Shown in pieces: positions 49,336 to 62,456 of a stretch of DNA of 64,000 nucleotides (its first letter is position 1; each line of letters begins with the position of its first letter). Both the position numbers and the translations under genes were made by a program. The stretch covers positions 1 through 64,000 of the forward strand of contig WBMV01004889.1 of assembly GCA_013396655.1 (NCBI GenBank), read 5' to 3'. The DNA is from Campylorhamphus procurvoides. Its lineage: Eukaryota; Chordata; Aves; Passeriformes; Dendrocolaptidae. The notes beneath the pieces are model-generated. The model ran no database searches and was not told the DNA's origin. It was given only the letters and a program-made list of their open reading frames with translations.

Positions 49336-52300
49336 GGCTCAGGTCATGGAGCACTTTAACATGACAATTTTCAGCAATGCATCAGCTGTTTAAGACAGTC
49401 AAGTCTGGGTTTGCTTTTTGGTTGAATACTGTATTTGAGCTATTTCAAATAAAGGAGCTGAACTTCTGCTCAATGAAGTGAATGGGGTTTTTGTTAGTGA
49501 ACTACTTTTGCAGTTTCTGTTCTCACTTAATCTGCTGTGAGAGCTAAATAACTCAATTTCATAAGACGTCATGACGATAGTACTGGGGTCTAGTGAATTC
49601 CTGGGAAGATGTACTGTGCTGAATAATTTGTGAGGTTTGTGGTCTAGTCTTGTACTTAATATATTGTATTTTAAGTGACAAGATGCTTTCTGTTGCAAAC
49701 ACTCTTTTGCATCGTCATTAGAAACCTGTAAACAGCACTGATTTTTAATGGTGCCTGATTTGGTTTCTCCTGCTGCCTGTTGTATGTATGCACTTGTAGT
49801 AATCAGACTGCTATTGTACAAGGACAGAACAAACTGTGCTAATCATTCAGTAGTAGAGTGGGTAAGTTTATAATAGACTTACAAACACACTAAAAAGCCA
49901 GAGTCTTATTAGAGGAAGATAAAACAGATTCGGATGTTAAATTTGGGGATGCATGAAGGAGCGGCAAACTGATCCCCACCTCAGATTCATATTTCTTAGT
50001 ATTGCTGAGTAAGTATTCCAACATTAACTAGAGGTGTTTCTCACTTGAAATTCATTAGAATTGAGGCCTGTGTTTAATCGATCCTTGCTAGCCCATGATA
50101 ATATCACATCTTTTTCAATAGTAGGTGTTTTTCTTAGAGTCAAGTGTCAGGGTCATGTAGTGAAATGTGAAATTGTGGCATATTGTTAAATCAAGTGGCC
50201 ACACAGATATGTCTCAGGAAGAAGTTGAATGCCCACAAAAAGAAGCTAGTGAGGAAGTGTGAAGGATACCCACGACATTTCAGGGTTTTTTTTTCATTTT
50301 AAATATCAGGTTTTATGTCAATATTTCCAAGCTTTGTTGGGGGAGTAGAGAAGACAGAATTAAATTATCATTATAGTAAAAACAAATTTTAGAAAACATT
50401 GCATGAAGAGGAATTTAAAAAGCAATCCAAGCTTCTGCAACTTTGACTCATACTTTACATTTCACAAAATAGTTTCGTCTCCTCAGCTGGTGGAAAAACA
50501 CTGACACTTTTGGAAATAGAGTGTCATTTAAAACAAAAATCTGTTTATAAGTTTGTTAAGGTACATCTGAAATTTGTATTTCAATGACTGCAAATTTTAA
50601 ATAAAATATTCTTGCTTGTCATTAGGCAAGCATTATGTATTATTCTGAAGAAAAATATCTTCCCCTAAAGTGGAAGTGTAGCTAGTTTTTTGCCTAGTTA
50701 ATATTTTGGGACCAATACATAGCTCTAGAAAAAATGCACCTAATAATAATATTGGAGCAGTTGAAGTAAACTTTTGAAGAAAAACAAGCCTCTTTCACAT
50801 AAACAACAACAAAAATAATCCAGAACTATTCTTTTTTAAAAGCATGTCATTAAATAAGAAGACTTCATTTATTTATTGTTTTAATAGTACAATTTTCTCA
50901 AACTTTTGCTATGAATGCACTCAATAGAGATTTTTGAGGGGAAAAAAACCCAACACAAAACAAACCTGCATCTTTTATGTAAAGAAGAGTAAAAAAGTAA
51001 TGAAAAAAATGAAAAAATTCATCTATTAATGAATAAGAAAACACTAAGGATTAGTCCTGGGGAAGATTCATGCCTATATCTGTTCATTTCTGTAAATCAA
51101 ATTGCCTTCACACTGTATTCTTCCAAGCTAAGAAAAGGTTCAAGTGGCAGCCCCAGGGATGGACCGGCTGTACATTGTACAAGTGTGAGCTCCTGGGGTC
51201 TCACAGCAATATATGGCTACATTCCACTTTCTTGGAAGACATAGCCTGGAGCTGCTATTTGCTCTCACGTATAATTTGTTCCATCAGCTACTGTTAAACA
51301 AATCAGATTGCTGGATAAAACTAAACAAGATCTGTATTGTCTCTTCCTTAGAGGCAAGTTTCACTGCAAGCAGTTGGTGTGTAAAGCATTCTTTCTACTC
51401 AGCACCCTGATCTTCAGCAATAACATGCTAGGGACAGCAGAGACACCTTTTAAACTCAATGGCCATGGCCTTAACTGTGCCAGGGGTAAAAAACAATGCT
51501 AGAGAGATGACTAAGCAGTAATGTATCATGTTCTGCAATGACAATTTTTAACAAGGTTGACCAAGTTATTTAATTTCTGAGTAATATAAATGCTGCACTG
51601 GAAAGTCAATCCTGCCTTTATTAATAGGCAAATTACAGGACAAAAATAAACTGTATGAACTGTATATAGTCTGTGACAAACTATAGTAGGCAAGACTGCC
51701 AAACAGGAGAAACTAGGTGGTCCTTTCTTTGACTGAAGCTACTGTTGCCAATCTACTAAGCTAAACACACATTTCACAGCTTGTTGCTCCTTGAATACAT
51801 TTGAGTTCAATTTGTGTGCCAAGTACTTGTTCAGAATACGCTGAACATAACATCTAGTTTTTCTGCCAAAATGGCCTCTGTCAAGCCTCCCTCCTGCATT
51901 TAGCCAGCTACAAAAGCTGTTCCTTGCTGTTGAATTCCAGTACCATCAGTATTTTCCCTGAATTATTATAGTAAGTGCACTTCTTTCATTGCTTTGTAAC
52001 GCGAATGTTCAGTTCCCCAGTTTTCCAGAGGAGACAACAAGGCTCTTGCTGCCTTGGCAAACAGAAAGCTTGGAAGGGATGCACCGGCTAATTCTTTGCT
52101 TGCCTTCTGTTGTCCCTCTTCTTTAATATACTCAGGTTTGGGTCAAACAATTCATTAAAGCATGTCTTTAAAATATGTCCAGGGAAGTGGGGAGATTCAC
52201 TCTGCCCATGTGCTGCCTTAGAGCAGCTTCCTTTTCAGGCTAGTCTGCACCTGCTTGTCTGTCATCTCCCTGGACAGTCTGGAATTATACTTGCAAATAG

Positions 52301-55300
52301 AATTGTCAAGTTTTGTAGGGATTTGAACACAGTGACATGCATGCTAATTCTCTTGTTGCTTCTCAGCCTCAGGCTAAATAACATTAATTTTCCTTGAATC
52401 GTTCAGAGGAACAGTCGGTACAGGGCATAAAATTGGATTTGGTCACTCAGGGTTAAAATAGTAAACACTTTTATTAATAACTTTCCAGAGTGAGGTTACA
52501 GTGCGCATGAAACAGGAGACACATTTTGGAGGTTCTAGTATGAATGAGAAAATGATGTAGCTCAGATAAGGCCTGTAAAACAAAGCCTCAGACTAGATCG
52601 GGGCCCAACAATTATATTAACTGTTTCATTGAAAATGTGATTCAAGTGTATATTTTGGCAGTAAGAAGCAATTTGATATCATATGCTTATCCTTGCCAAA
52701 GCTGTGTTTCTGAGTCCCTTTGTATTTATGTGCCTAGCTGCTAAACCAAACCAGCAATGCACTAGCCTTCAAGTCATAAGCAGTTCCCATTAGTCAATTT
52801 TTTTAAAAAAATATGAAGTCTTAGCCTACCTTCCAAATACGTGAAGTATGGCAGTTCATTAGAAAAAACCTTAAAGTTTCTATTCCCTCAGCTCTGTACA
52901 TTTCAGTTTCATTTTTCATAATGAATTGTGGAACTTGGGACTGAGCCTTTTTCCAGCACATATGTATGTGCAGTTGGGAGGGCTGGGTGACAGGAGAAGT
53001 CTCTTCCTGTGAGGCACAGCAATGCATTTCCTTTACTGAAATAGGCAGCAGAGGTTTGGCTGCCCAGAACGGCATCACCACCTTGAAATGGAAACAGCTA
53101 CCCTGGATACAGAGCTATTGTGTGAGGCTGGATGGCTGAATGCACCCATATCAGCTCTCGTACTTCCAAGAGGAGTGTGATGGTGCCCTTGCACAGTGAC
53201 ACTCAGCTCAAGGAGATTTTCTGGGGAAACAAACTCGTTTCATAGCCACCAGACACTTACATTTCTTTCCTTGTGCTGGCACTAATGGTGGTCTGGCCCT
53301 TGGGAAGATAGCTCAAGGAGTTAAAGCAGTAGAAAATTTATCCTGTCAAAAAGAAATTAGTCTTCTGCTTAATAAATGTTTTGAATCTCTGCAAGAAAAC
53401 TAAGTCCTCCCATCTCAAGGAGAGTTTGCAGTTAAATATCCTCAGCTGTATTGTAAAAACTGATTGCAAAGTAATTTGAGATGTCCTTATGGCTGCTCCA
53501 GTGAGCAGGTTCAAATTCATTGAGTTCTTGGTCTATAAGGATCACAAAGAAAACTTTGAGTCACATGATGGGCACTGCTTTGGCTGCTAGTAGTTACCTA
53601 GTTTGTTTTTGAATCTGAGTGAGGCAAGCAAGACAAATTTTGTTTATCAGCAATGTATAGATATCTGACCATGTTATAACCAATTGTCACTCTTCTGCAT
53701 CTTCGCTCTCTCTTGTTTTCTGAGGATTTTTAATTTCTCCAATAATTTCCCTTAGCCTTTGCTCCTCTGTCCCTGTGGGGGAGGCACACTGGAGTTACGA
53801 CTTCTAGAGCACCTTTTCAGTAATAAATTTTGGTTAGAACAGCCCTGAAAACTCCCTATGCTGCTTCTGAAGAAGAGCACTACATCTTGATACCTTTGTA
53901 CCCCTGTTATGACTTAGACATGGTGAAGCTGTAATAAGCCAGATACAGATTGTGGAGGAATGGTACATGTTAGTTTCTAAAGTATAAAAGCATTATTACA
54001 GAAGGATATAGGCTCCTAGTTTGCCTGGTTTTCCCCAGCTGCCACAATTGGACTAATAGGATGTTACTTTGCCAGTGGGACACTCCACAGGTTTTGCAAA
54101 CAGCTGCTTGATAGCCTTGTCAAAAGCTGGTGAACTGACAAACACAGCTTGCTTATGTAGAGTCAGGTGCATTTACTGATGAACAGATTTATGGAGCAGT
54201 TCTCCTTAAAGGAACTTCTTTTGTCTTCATATTTCAAATCAAGGAAAACCTTATCGCAAATAAAAAAGTCAACACCTGATTTCAGAGTATCTGTATTTTA
54301 GCCTATTCTGTGATGTTAGCAGAGTCATTCAATTAAAAGCAGGAAGGAGAATATATTGCTTGCTCAGGCATCCAGTTTTGCATATACAGAAGGTGGGAGT
54401 CATCTCCTTGTCTGTTAAACTGTCTTGGAGGTTGCAGCCTTTCTGAACAGCAGATCTGTTTATGACCCTGCAATAAAAGAGAGTTTAATCAGATTTTTTA
54501 AGATGCATTCCAAGAGATTTTTTATCTCCTTCAGGAAAAGTTTAATTAATTTATTGGAGAAGACCAGGAATGAAAACAGTGCAGGAAGCTCACTGCTGAT
54601 GCCTACCACAACGAAATCAGCTAAGCCACTATCAGGGACTTACAAAGATCTGGAGACCTTTCCTGTACTGGGAATACAGTTGTACTAGCTCAACCTACAA
54701 CAGAATGACACTGTTGCTGGCTCAGGTCCACTGTCTGTCTCAGCTACCATGTACGGAGATTTTGTCTGAGCTGTTTTACACCTGTATTTGAAACAGTGAT
54801 ATGAGTCTAAATGATGGACATAAAGGCCTTGTGTCACACAAAGTGGTATGCAGAACATACTGGTTTCCAAATCTGTACCTTCCTTTTTGACCCTTTGTAT
54901 TTTATTCCATAGGCTGCAAGAGGCTTGTGCTTCTGTTTTTGGAAGACGGGTTTTGTCTACCTCAATTTTATGATATTTGGGGTATTTATATATTAATGTA
55001 CACATGTAATGCTTACAAGCATATTTGTATCTAGATACACAGGTGCACAGAAGACACATACAAAAGTCACTAGCATTATTTTTTGTCCTTTTTTCATCCC
55101 CTTTTTCTCTCTTTTTAATATAAACTACAATTTACATTGGGAACTATATCACTGTAGTATTCATTCCCAGAGCACCTGACATGAGGTTTTGGTTCACTGT
55201 GGAAACTGTTGCCCCATATTATTTTCCTTTTTATATTGCATTTTTACCTCTCACAATAAGTGGTTCCAAGAGATTCTGATTGCTGCCATCTTCTGCAGTG

Positions 55301-58300
55301 CAGCTCTGTTTGACAGTAGGTATAATGCATGTGCTCATAACCATTGTTATCTTTGTCTTCGAATTCAGGACTACCTACTAGCTGATTAAAATGTGTGTAC
55401 ATTGAACAGATATGCTCATGTTACCTTATCTTGTCCCTTTTGCTCGTGTTACTCTGTCTTGTCTCTTTTATCTGGTTTGTTTCTTCAGGTGTTGCCTTCT
55501 GTCACATGTTGCCCTTCCCCTTCAAGAGCACAAAAGCATGTGTGTCTCAAAGAAGAGGGAGCATGTAATGAGTCCAGCTCTGTCACAGAGAAGTAAAGAA
55601 GGCCACTGTTCTTGCTTGTCTTGCATGCTTTTTCTTTGACAAGTTATCAGATTTTCTTGATGTCATTACTTGTTCCTTGAAATGGAGATGTTTACTGGCT
55701 TCTTAATGAGGTTTTGAGTGACAGTGAACATCTCTGCATCGAAAAGCAGCAGATGTAAGTATTTACAGTATTTGAATCCATGTTAACTAGATAAGTAATT
55801 TAGGGTGGAGAAAGGTGTTCTCTCTCTCATACACAAGCACAGTTAATTCCATTTTGTCTGGGGACCTAGAATGATATTTATGCTTAGATCTTCATATTCT
55901 TCACTTCAAAGCACTGATTTTACCAGTCTTAAGAACAGGTAACAGAGATGATTTGTGGTGACTTGACTCAGCCGGTGGTGACCTTTGAACACAGGAAAGG
56001 TCATGGTGAATTTTACTTTGAAAGCTAGCCACAGGTAATGGAAACACTTGGAGATTTTGCTGTTTAGTAGAGCAATAGTAAGCCTGAGACAAACTTAAGC
56101 CTTTTATTTCTTCCTCTTTTCTCGCTTTGTTTTGCTTTTGTCCCTCGCCCCTTCAATGAATTTGTACACAACAAGAAACAGTAATCTAAACTGCAAATTT
56201 CACATCAGTTATTGAATGTAGGCTAGTGTTGGTGTCACGATTTGTGTCTTTGCTTGAGTCAAAGTTCTCCAGACTGAAAACAGATTTCCTTTAACTGTAT
56301 TAGCTCTGCCATCCCCCAGCAGCAACAACAAATGGCAGCAAATAAGAAACTTAAAAGTGCTTTTTCACACACTGATTCCCAGTTCCAGATAGTCAGGTAC
56401 TGTGAATTTGACTGAAAACTAAGCATTTTATCATGATTGTCTGTTTTTCAGCCACTGACTAATATGCCGCCTTTGCTGTCAAAGGAGAGGGAACTGATAA
56501 GATTTTCACATATTGACCAATTCTTTTATTTCTAGCCCAAGAAGGAAGAGTTTTCAGCATGCCTATTACCAGTGCTTTAGGGTGGGACAGAGAAGGATCA
56601 ACCAGGTCAGTGTCATCTTGGGGCAAAGCTAGTGTTTGCAGAAAACTCGGATAATTTGATCACTGTGGTACAGGAAGGTTAATATGGGTCTCCAGGACAT
56701 TATTTCCCCAGAGAAGACAGAAATCAGCTTCTATGTGGTCACTTTGACCTAAAAACTCTGTCAGGCTTTCAGATAATTTGAAGAATGATGCTTATTGAGT
56801 ATTTAAATGGCGCTTTTTTTTTTTTGTGCTGCATGGAGGATGGAGATTTTGATTTCAAGAAAATTGAACAGGAGATAAATCGAAGCTATATCATTCAGCC
56901 CTTTTGAACATGAGATTTTTAAAGGGTAAACAAGTAACATTTAAATAGACAAAGAGCACCCTCCTAGAGCAGTGGCAGCTGCCTTGGAAAACAAAGGTGG
57001 TAGAGCCAGGTGAGAGTGAGAACTCCCTTATGCTCAGAAGGCAAATGATTTAACAGTGACATAGATTATAGCACAGGCAGGGTCCCCTTTTGAGTAAAAC
57101 CCTCTTATTTTTCCAGAAAATTGGGGCAAATATGGAAAAGAAGGAAAAAAATCAGTTGTATCTTAGAGAGATAGGATCAGATGCCCCCCTGCCTGGACCT
57201 TTTCTTTGACAGGGCACAAATGAACTCAGCAGTTCAGTTGTTAATATGCTCCAGATTTGTATCAAGCTTTACGTGCTTCTCAATGCGATTACATATTTTG
57301 TGAATTGATACATGTATCTATATGTGTAAGTATCAAAACCTTATTTTCCTGCTGTTGGGGTCAATATCAACTGAAGGTTTTTTCAATTACTTTTAGGAAG
57401 AAAGGGCAAATTTAGATTTGTTACTGGGGAGTGTCTCTACACTTAATGTGAGACCCTATGCATCACTCAGTGCTCCTGTGAAGTACAAAGTGTCCCTAAA
57501 ATCACACATAGTCAAAGGGAATTGAAAGAAACTCACTTTGTAAGGTTATGGTCTTTTCTGAGTTCCACAGTGAATCTTCGTGTCTTTTCTGCTCCAATAC
57601 CATGTTAGTAAGGGGCACGTGTGAGGCAGCAGGTCACGTTGGAAGAAATTCGCCATTTAGATCTGAAAAGAGAATTCAGCTACAATGGGCTCAGAATATA
57701 AAAAGAAACATCTTTATAACACTGAATAGAATTTATCATTTCTTTGTAATTCAAATGAAAACAAGCCCAAAAACAAAGGGTGGAAGGGAAAATAAAATAA
57801 TAAATGTGAGGGGGGAAGAAACATCAGGAACGAGGGCACAGAGGACACAGGTGAAATAGTATTGCACAGAAAAGCAAATGAGCTTCTCTGCCAAAACTAT
57901 ACCAGAAATGCCTTACAAAAAACCCACAAAAGCTTGAATGAGAGTTGCTGCAGTACTGGTCCTGGTAAAATGTAGTGGGACATGGAAAGAAGATACAAAC
58001 ACTCGAGAAGTTACTGCATGTTCTTAAACTTTCTATGATTTTTCTTGTTGACATGGCATTGGCAGAATTTTAATCTGAAATTACTTGTTTTTCCCATTAG
58101 TTATCTGTTTCAGCTTGAGAAAATTTTGTTTTACCATTTGTAAAAGGTGTTTGTAGTGGTGATATTTTAGCCCAATTTTGTTATATTGGTAATAAAGAGT
58201 ATTCTTAGGTTTTAGGAGCATCATGTGACTCTTTCCAAGTAACAGTGGAGGCTGAAGCAGATTCTATACTGAACCATGGGAGTGAAGGAAATAATTCTGT

Positions 58301-59047
58301 GTACCTTATTCCTTTTCTGCAGGTCTACCAGAGCCAGGCAGGCAAGCTGGAGGGATTCTTTCACCCTTTTTATGCCTCGTTTTATCCATCAGTTAAATAC
58401 TTCTCTTTAAAGCTAAAATTATTTGAAAATCCCCAGGTAGTAAATTTAATGTATTGACATGCCAAACATAATTGAAGGCCGTAGTCAGCACCATAATTAA
58501 GAAACACACGCCTTGATGACCCTTTTTTTCCAAATGCATAGCCATGCTCCCTAGATTCACCCCAGCAAGGGGCTGTTAGGATGGTACTTTCCAGAAGTCT
58601 GTCCAACTGGCTGGTAACTGCCTGGGATGCTGAGTGTTCCCTGCAGCCACTTAATTCTGATGTTTGGGGCAAGATGCTTAAAAATGCACGGCAGATGGCT
58701 CACAGCAATGATGTGAGAGGATTTATCCTCCAGGAGACAACATTTTATTCCTGTTCTTTCGCTGGTGTCTTTTGTCATATTGAGCAAGACAGCAAAAGCT
58801 AGGGCAGAATGAAATATGATGTCTTTCCTATGAACATTTCAAAACACACTTGAAAAGGTTTTTGTTTTGAAAATGAATTATTCAGTTTTGCAATGTAAAA
58901 TGGAGGAATTTTATTCATTCAGATTGGAAATGGGAACCATTAATTTTATTTTTTTACATTTCAAGGCTGGATTTTTAGTTAGTTGAAAAAATTAACTGGG
59001 GAGTAGTTAACCCTGTAGTCTGCCTAGATCCTATTGAATTGAAATGT

Positions 59048-59075
59048 ACATATATATATATAGTAAATATATGTG
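59048..59075. repeat. Short TA microsatellite
   Basis: ACATATATATATATAG is followed by TAAATATATGTGG. It is a short imperfect (TA) run of the usual kind. Confidence 0.85.
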
Positions 59076-62000
59076 GATAAATTTATACAAATGTATATAA
59101 TGAGTAGGAGTATGAATGTATGTAGATATAAGAATGTGCTTGAAAGCAAATGGGAATGACCCCAAGTTCAGCGTCTCTCTTCTAGAGATTCTGAAGTGTT
59201 AGAGAGCCTGGATTCATCAGGTGTGATAACCTTGCCTTGCCATATATAAAATTTGTCTGTGTATCAGTGTCTCCTGTGACCTTTGATTAAGAATGCCACA
59301 AATGGGAAGAAAAGATGTGAGAAGTCAAGTGGATAAATTGGAGAGGGCTCCTGTACACCACGGCACATTATTACTCTCTCTCCCAAATATCAAGGCAGTA
59401 ACTATAAAAGCAGAACTGTGCAAACAGTCTTTCTGGTGGCATGATTCTCATTCAGCTTAAATTTTCAGCTGAGAGTAATAATTTTTCCTTCTGAGCTCTC
59501 TGGTGACAAAGGACAATTGTCATCTGCAGAGGCTGAACTTTCCACCTCACCTTAAAAGCTGGCAGTGCTTTAATAGATCATACCAAAAAGTTCTCTTTCT
59601 GACAGACCTAGTGTAGAGTCCAGAGTGCAAAAAAAGAGTTCTTTTCTGTTTGCAACATTTGGTTGATTTTTATTAAGAAAACAGGTGCTCTCTCTGCAGT
59701 ATGGCTTTCCATGCAAACATCTGAGTGGTCCCTTCACGTTTTTTCCTGAAGCAGCAGTCCCCTGCTGTGGGTGCAGTCACTCCTCTTTCACACACATACA
59801 GCTAGAACACTCTGTAGAGTCAACAGGTTCTACTTATTCCAGGTACCAAACTTGAGACACTTAGAAAATGAGTTCTCAGAGGGTGTTTTAATGTCGCCTG
59901 GCACCATATTTGTTCAGAGTAGATTCACCTTTAATGTCAACAGGACTTTGACATTTTCAACAGTTTTAAATATCAAACCTGAAGTATCTGGACAATGGGT
60001 ATTTCAAATTTAGCACAAATTAAAAGCTGTGCTTTAGGCATATAATCTGCCATCACAGTTAAACTCATGTTAGCAGAACCATGGTGTTGCAATATAATAG
60101 GGCAAGCCACGATGCTGGTCCTTCTGTTGTCTTGGAGCACACCCAAACCAACATGCCATTCAGGGAAAACATCCTACTCCTGAGGTAACACTGTATGGAG
60201 CAGTCTGAGACTGATTTGCCCATTTGTTGACATCTGCATCTTCCTATTTCAGAAACAGACTGAACAAAATTGCTGTCTAGGAAATTCTACATAGGATACT
60301 GAAAAACAAAAGGCAAATGCCAGTTTAGAATGACTTCTCCAGCTTCGATATATGATCTCACAGTGAAAGTGTGAGTGCCGCTTAAACAAGAAGACAAATC
60401 CACTGAGTTCAGAACTGAGAGGTGTTAAACAAGTAAATCCACCTGGAATTAACATGATTCTTTTATATTAAAACCGTAATGATGAAAACAAATGGAAATT
60501 TTGCAACTCAAAAGAATTGGGAAACTGATCTCTGTGAGAAACAACAAAACCCTAACTGCTTAGTTTTTTAGCACAAATGGCACATGAATAAGAACATCAA
60601 AAAGAGCTGTGTATCTTTTACAGTTCAAATACACAGAAAGCATAATAAAAGTAAATGTATTAAGGGTTGCAAGTGGATTAGGGAAATGTGAAAAAGACAT
60701 GCATTTCTAATTTTTTTTTTTTTTACTGTAGTGGGTTATTTTACATTGCTCTGATATATTCCCTGTGAAATTCAGTTGCTCTCAGGTCAAGAACAGGACT
60801 CTTCAAACTTCAGGAAGATCTTGAATTTACTGGAATCTTTAGCACATGAGTTCACTAGGAAAGGAACTTCCTAGGCACGATATTTGCCATTGGATGATTA
60901 CACTGAGAATGGAATGTGCCTTTATAGTGAACAACTAATTAAAACCCTGAAGATAATGTGCAGAGGTCTCTTACAGCCAGGTGACAAACCAGAGAACATA
61001 TTTGACCATGCCTAAAGTCAAGGGAAGGTGTGTACAGCCAAAGCATCTGCAATAGAAGGAAAGGTGGGTGTCTGCAGGTGTGTGGCACCAGCTTGTGCCA
61101 GAGGCCAATACCCCCCAGCAGAGTCTGTGAGCTCTCAGAGCTTGGCATCTCATGAAAGGCCTTGTGGGAAGGAGGAATAGGACTTTGCACTTGGCTGAAG
61201 GTTTTGGGTTCCTGGGTTTTCTGAGTCTAGTTTTTGTGATGAAGTGGTAAAAAGCAGCATGAGGTAGAGGTAGGAACAGTAACATTTCTGAAAATTAAAT
61301 CTCTCTTTATTTCTTTTTAACTTATTTTTTGATTCCTACTTCACTAGTGAGGACTGCACTGAAACTCTTCTTGGCTACTTCTTCCCCAGCAGAACAGGAA
61401 CTGCTTTGGGGGATCTGAAGGAAAGCTTTCTGGTTTTAGCTAGCCAAGACTTTGTCTTCCCTTCATTGATGTGTTTCAGTGGGACACCAGTCTGTTTTAG
61501 GACTTTCAGGAAGTGAAGCAATTAAGGGACATTATAATAAAGAGGCGTAAAAACCAAAACTCAACTGGTTTTAACTTATAACTCTATGCCCCATTAAACT
61601 TCTGCAATTGCATGTTCAAGGCCATAGTCCCCTTGTTCCCGTGTTGCTTTCCATGCACAGCCATGTGTGGCTCTAGGTTGCAAAGTGCTGTCCTCCACAG
61701 CCCCAGTATCATTTTCACAGACTGTGATTCTTCTGACTGTCCACGGATACTTTTGAAAGTAAAACCTATCCTGTTGCAATGAAAATTAGTGATATTCCAA
61801 ACTAAGTACTAGGAAGGCCAGGACAAAAAGGGTGGAAAGATGAGGAGAGGTCTGTGCCCAGGGGGTTGTTAATCCCAGAAAAGCCGTGGGTCAAGGCAGG
61901 ATTGCTCACTTTTGGCTAGTTTAGAAATCACGTAGAAAACCTTATTTGAAAGCAACCCCTTCTGTAAGCCTGGAGACCATGGGCTGTGCTGGGGAGAGGG

Positions 62001-62149
62001 GAGTCTGGAGATGAGCAGAGCTTTCGACATATAACTGAGAGGAAAAGAGAATTTAAATCCAGCACTGAGTAGGCCTGAAATATAATTATTTTGCAATTTT
62101 TTTTGTTAGTTTTAATAGATATTTCTAAAAGAAAAAAGCAAGCAGACAA

Positions 62150-62456
62150 CTAGATGACAGAAATAGCTGGCCATATTGGCCAGCAGAGGAAGGAGGAGCA
62201 GAGCATGAAGGGCAGCCAGTGTGGGGGTAGAGGAGGGAGTGGAAGAGAGGGACAGGGCCTGAGCAAAAGGGGCAGGGAGCAGCTCACCTGCAGGGCTAGC
62301 AGCACCTGGAGCTGCAGTGTGCTGCCTAGCAAATCCTGCCAGCTCTGCCAGAGAGGAGAGCATTACTGTGCCTTTCTCTCACTGGGGGAGAAGATGGACA
62401 ATCTCCTTCTGCCTCAGCCCTTGCTTCACCAGAAAAATAAAGGTCTTGATAATTAG
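62150..62456 (+). other. GC-richer segment with inverted repeat and AATAAA, unknown
   Basis: G+C rises sharply compared with the flanks. Near its start lies a perfect inverted repeat, CTGGCCA TAT TGGCCAG (62167-62183). A 100-codon frame runs from ATG at 62154 to TAG at 62454-62456. Its translation is Gly/Arg/Gln/Ser-rich in the first half because of purine-rich sequence (GAGGAGGGAGTGGAAGAGAG), and Cys/Leu-rich later. AATAAA at about 62435-62441 overlaps the end of the frame. Minus-strand frames of 60-83 codons overlap it and are Leu/Pro/Ala-rich. It could be an exon of a non-coding transcript, an old repeat or only a compositional patch. I do not recognise a protein. Confidence 0.25.

Larger units (their letters stand above)
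48061..62149. other. Unique non-coding sequence, about 14 kb
   Basis: No gene is supported. It holds a 10-bp tandem duplication at 48213-48232 (ATTTATCACA twice), a repeat-like fragment at 49288-49335, an A/C-rich patch at 50941-50968, a T run at about 56815-56825, a TA microsatellite near 59048-59075 and a 14-base T run at 60711-60724. Frames such as 49399-49821 (-), 54425-54688 (+), 54685-55059 (-) and 60971-61285 (-) have no recognisable domain, and their exon boundaries are not persuasive. Confidence 0.6.

Noticed and set aside
49399..49821. 140-codon minus-strand frame as a gene
   Set aside because: Ser/Thr/Leu-rich without a domain or repeat structure. This length is expected occasionally by chance in 64 kb.
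54425..54688. Frame containing AAFLNSRSVYDPA as a hAT-type transposase remnant
   Set aside because: Only a vague resemblance to the ALDPR-type motif. No catalytic residues, terminal inverted repeats or target-site duplication are visible, and the frame begins without an ATG.
58245..58457. Exon between CTTTTCTGCAG (to 58321) and CCCCAG|GTAGTA
   Set aside because: Splice signals are acceptable, but the 38-residue translation is hydrophobic and aromatic-rich like chance frames, with no coding-like bias.
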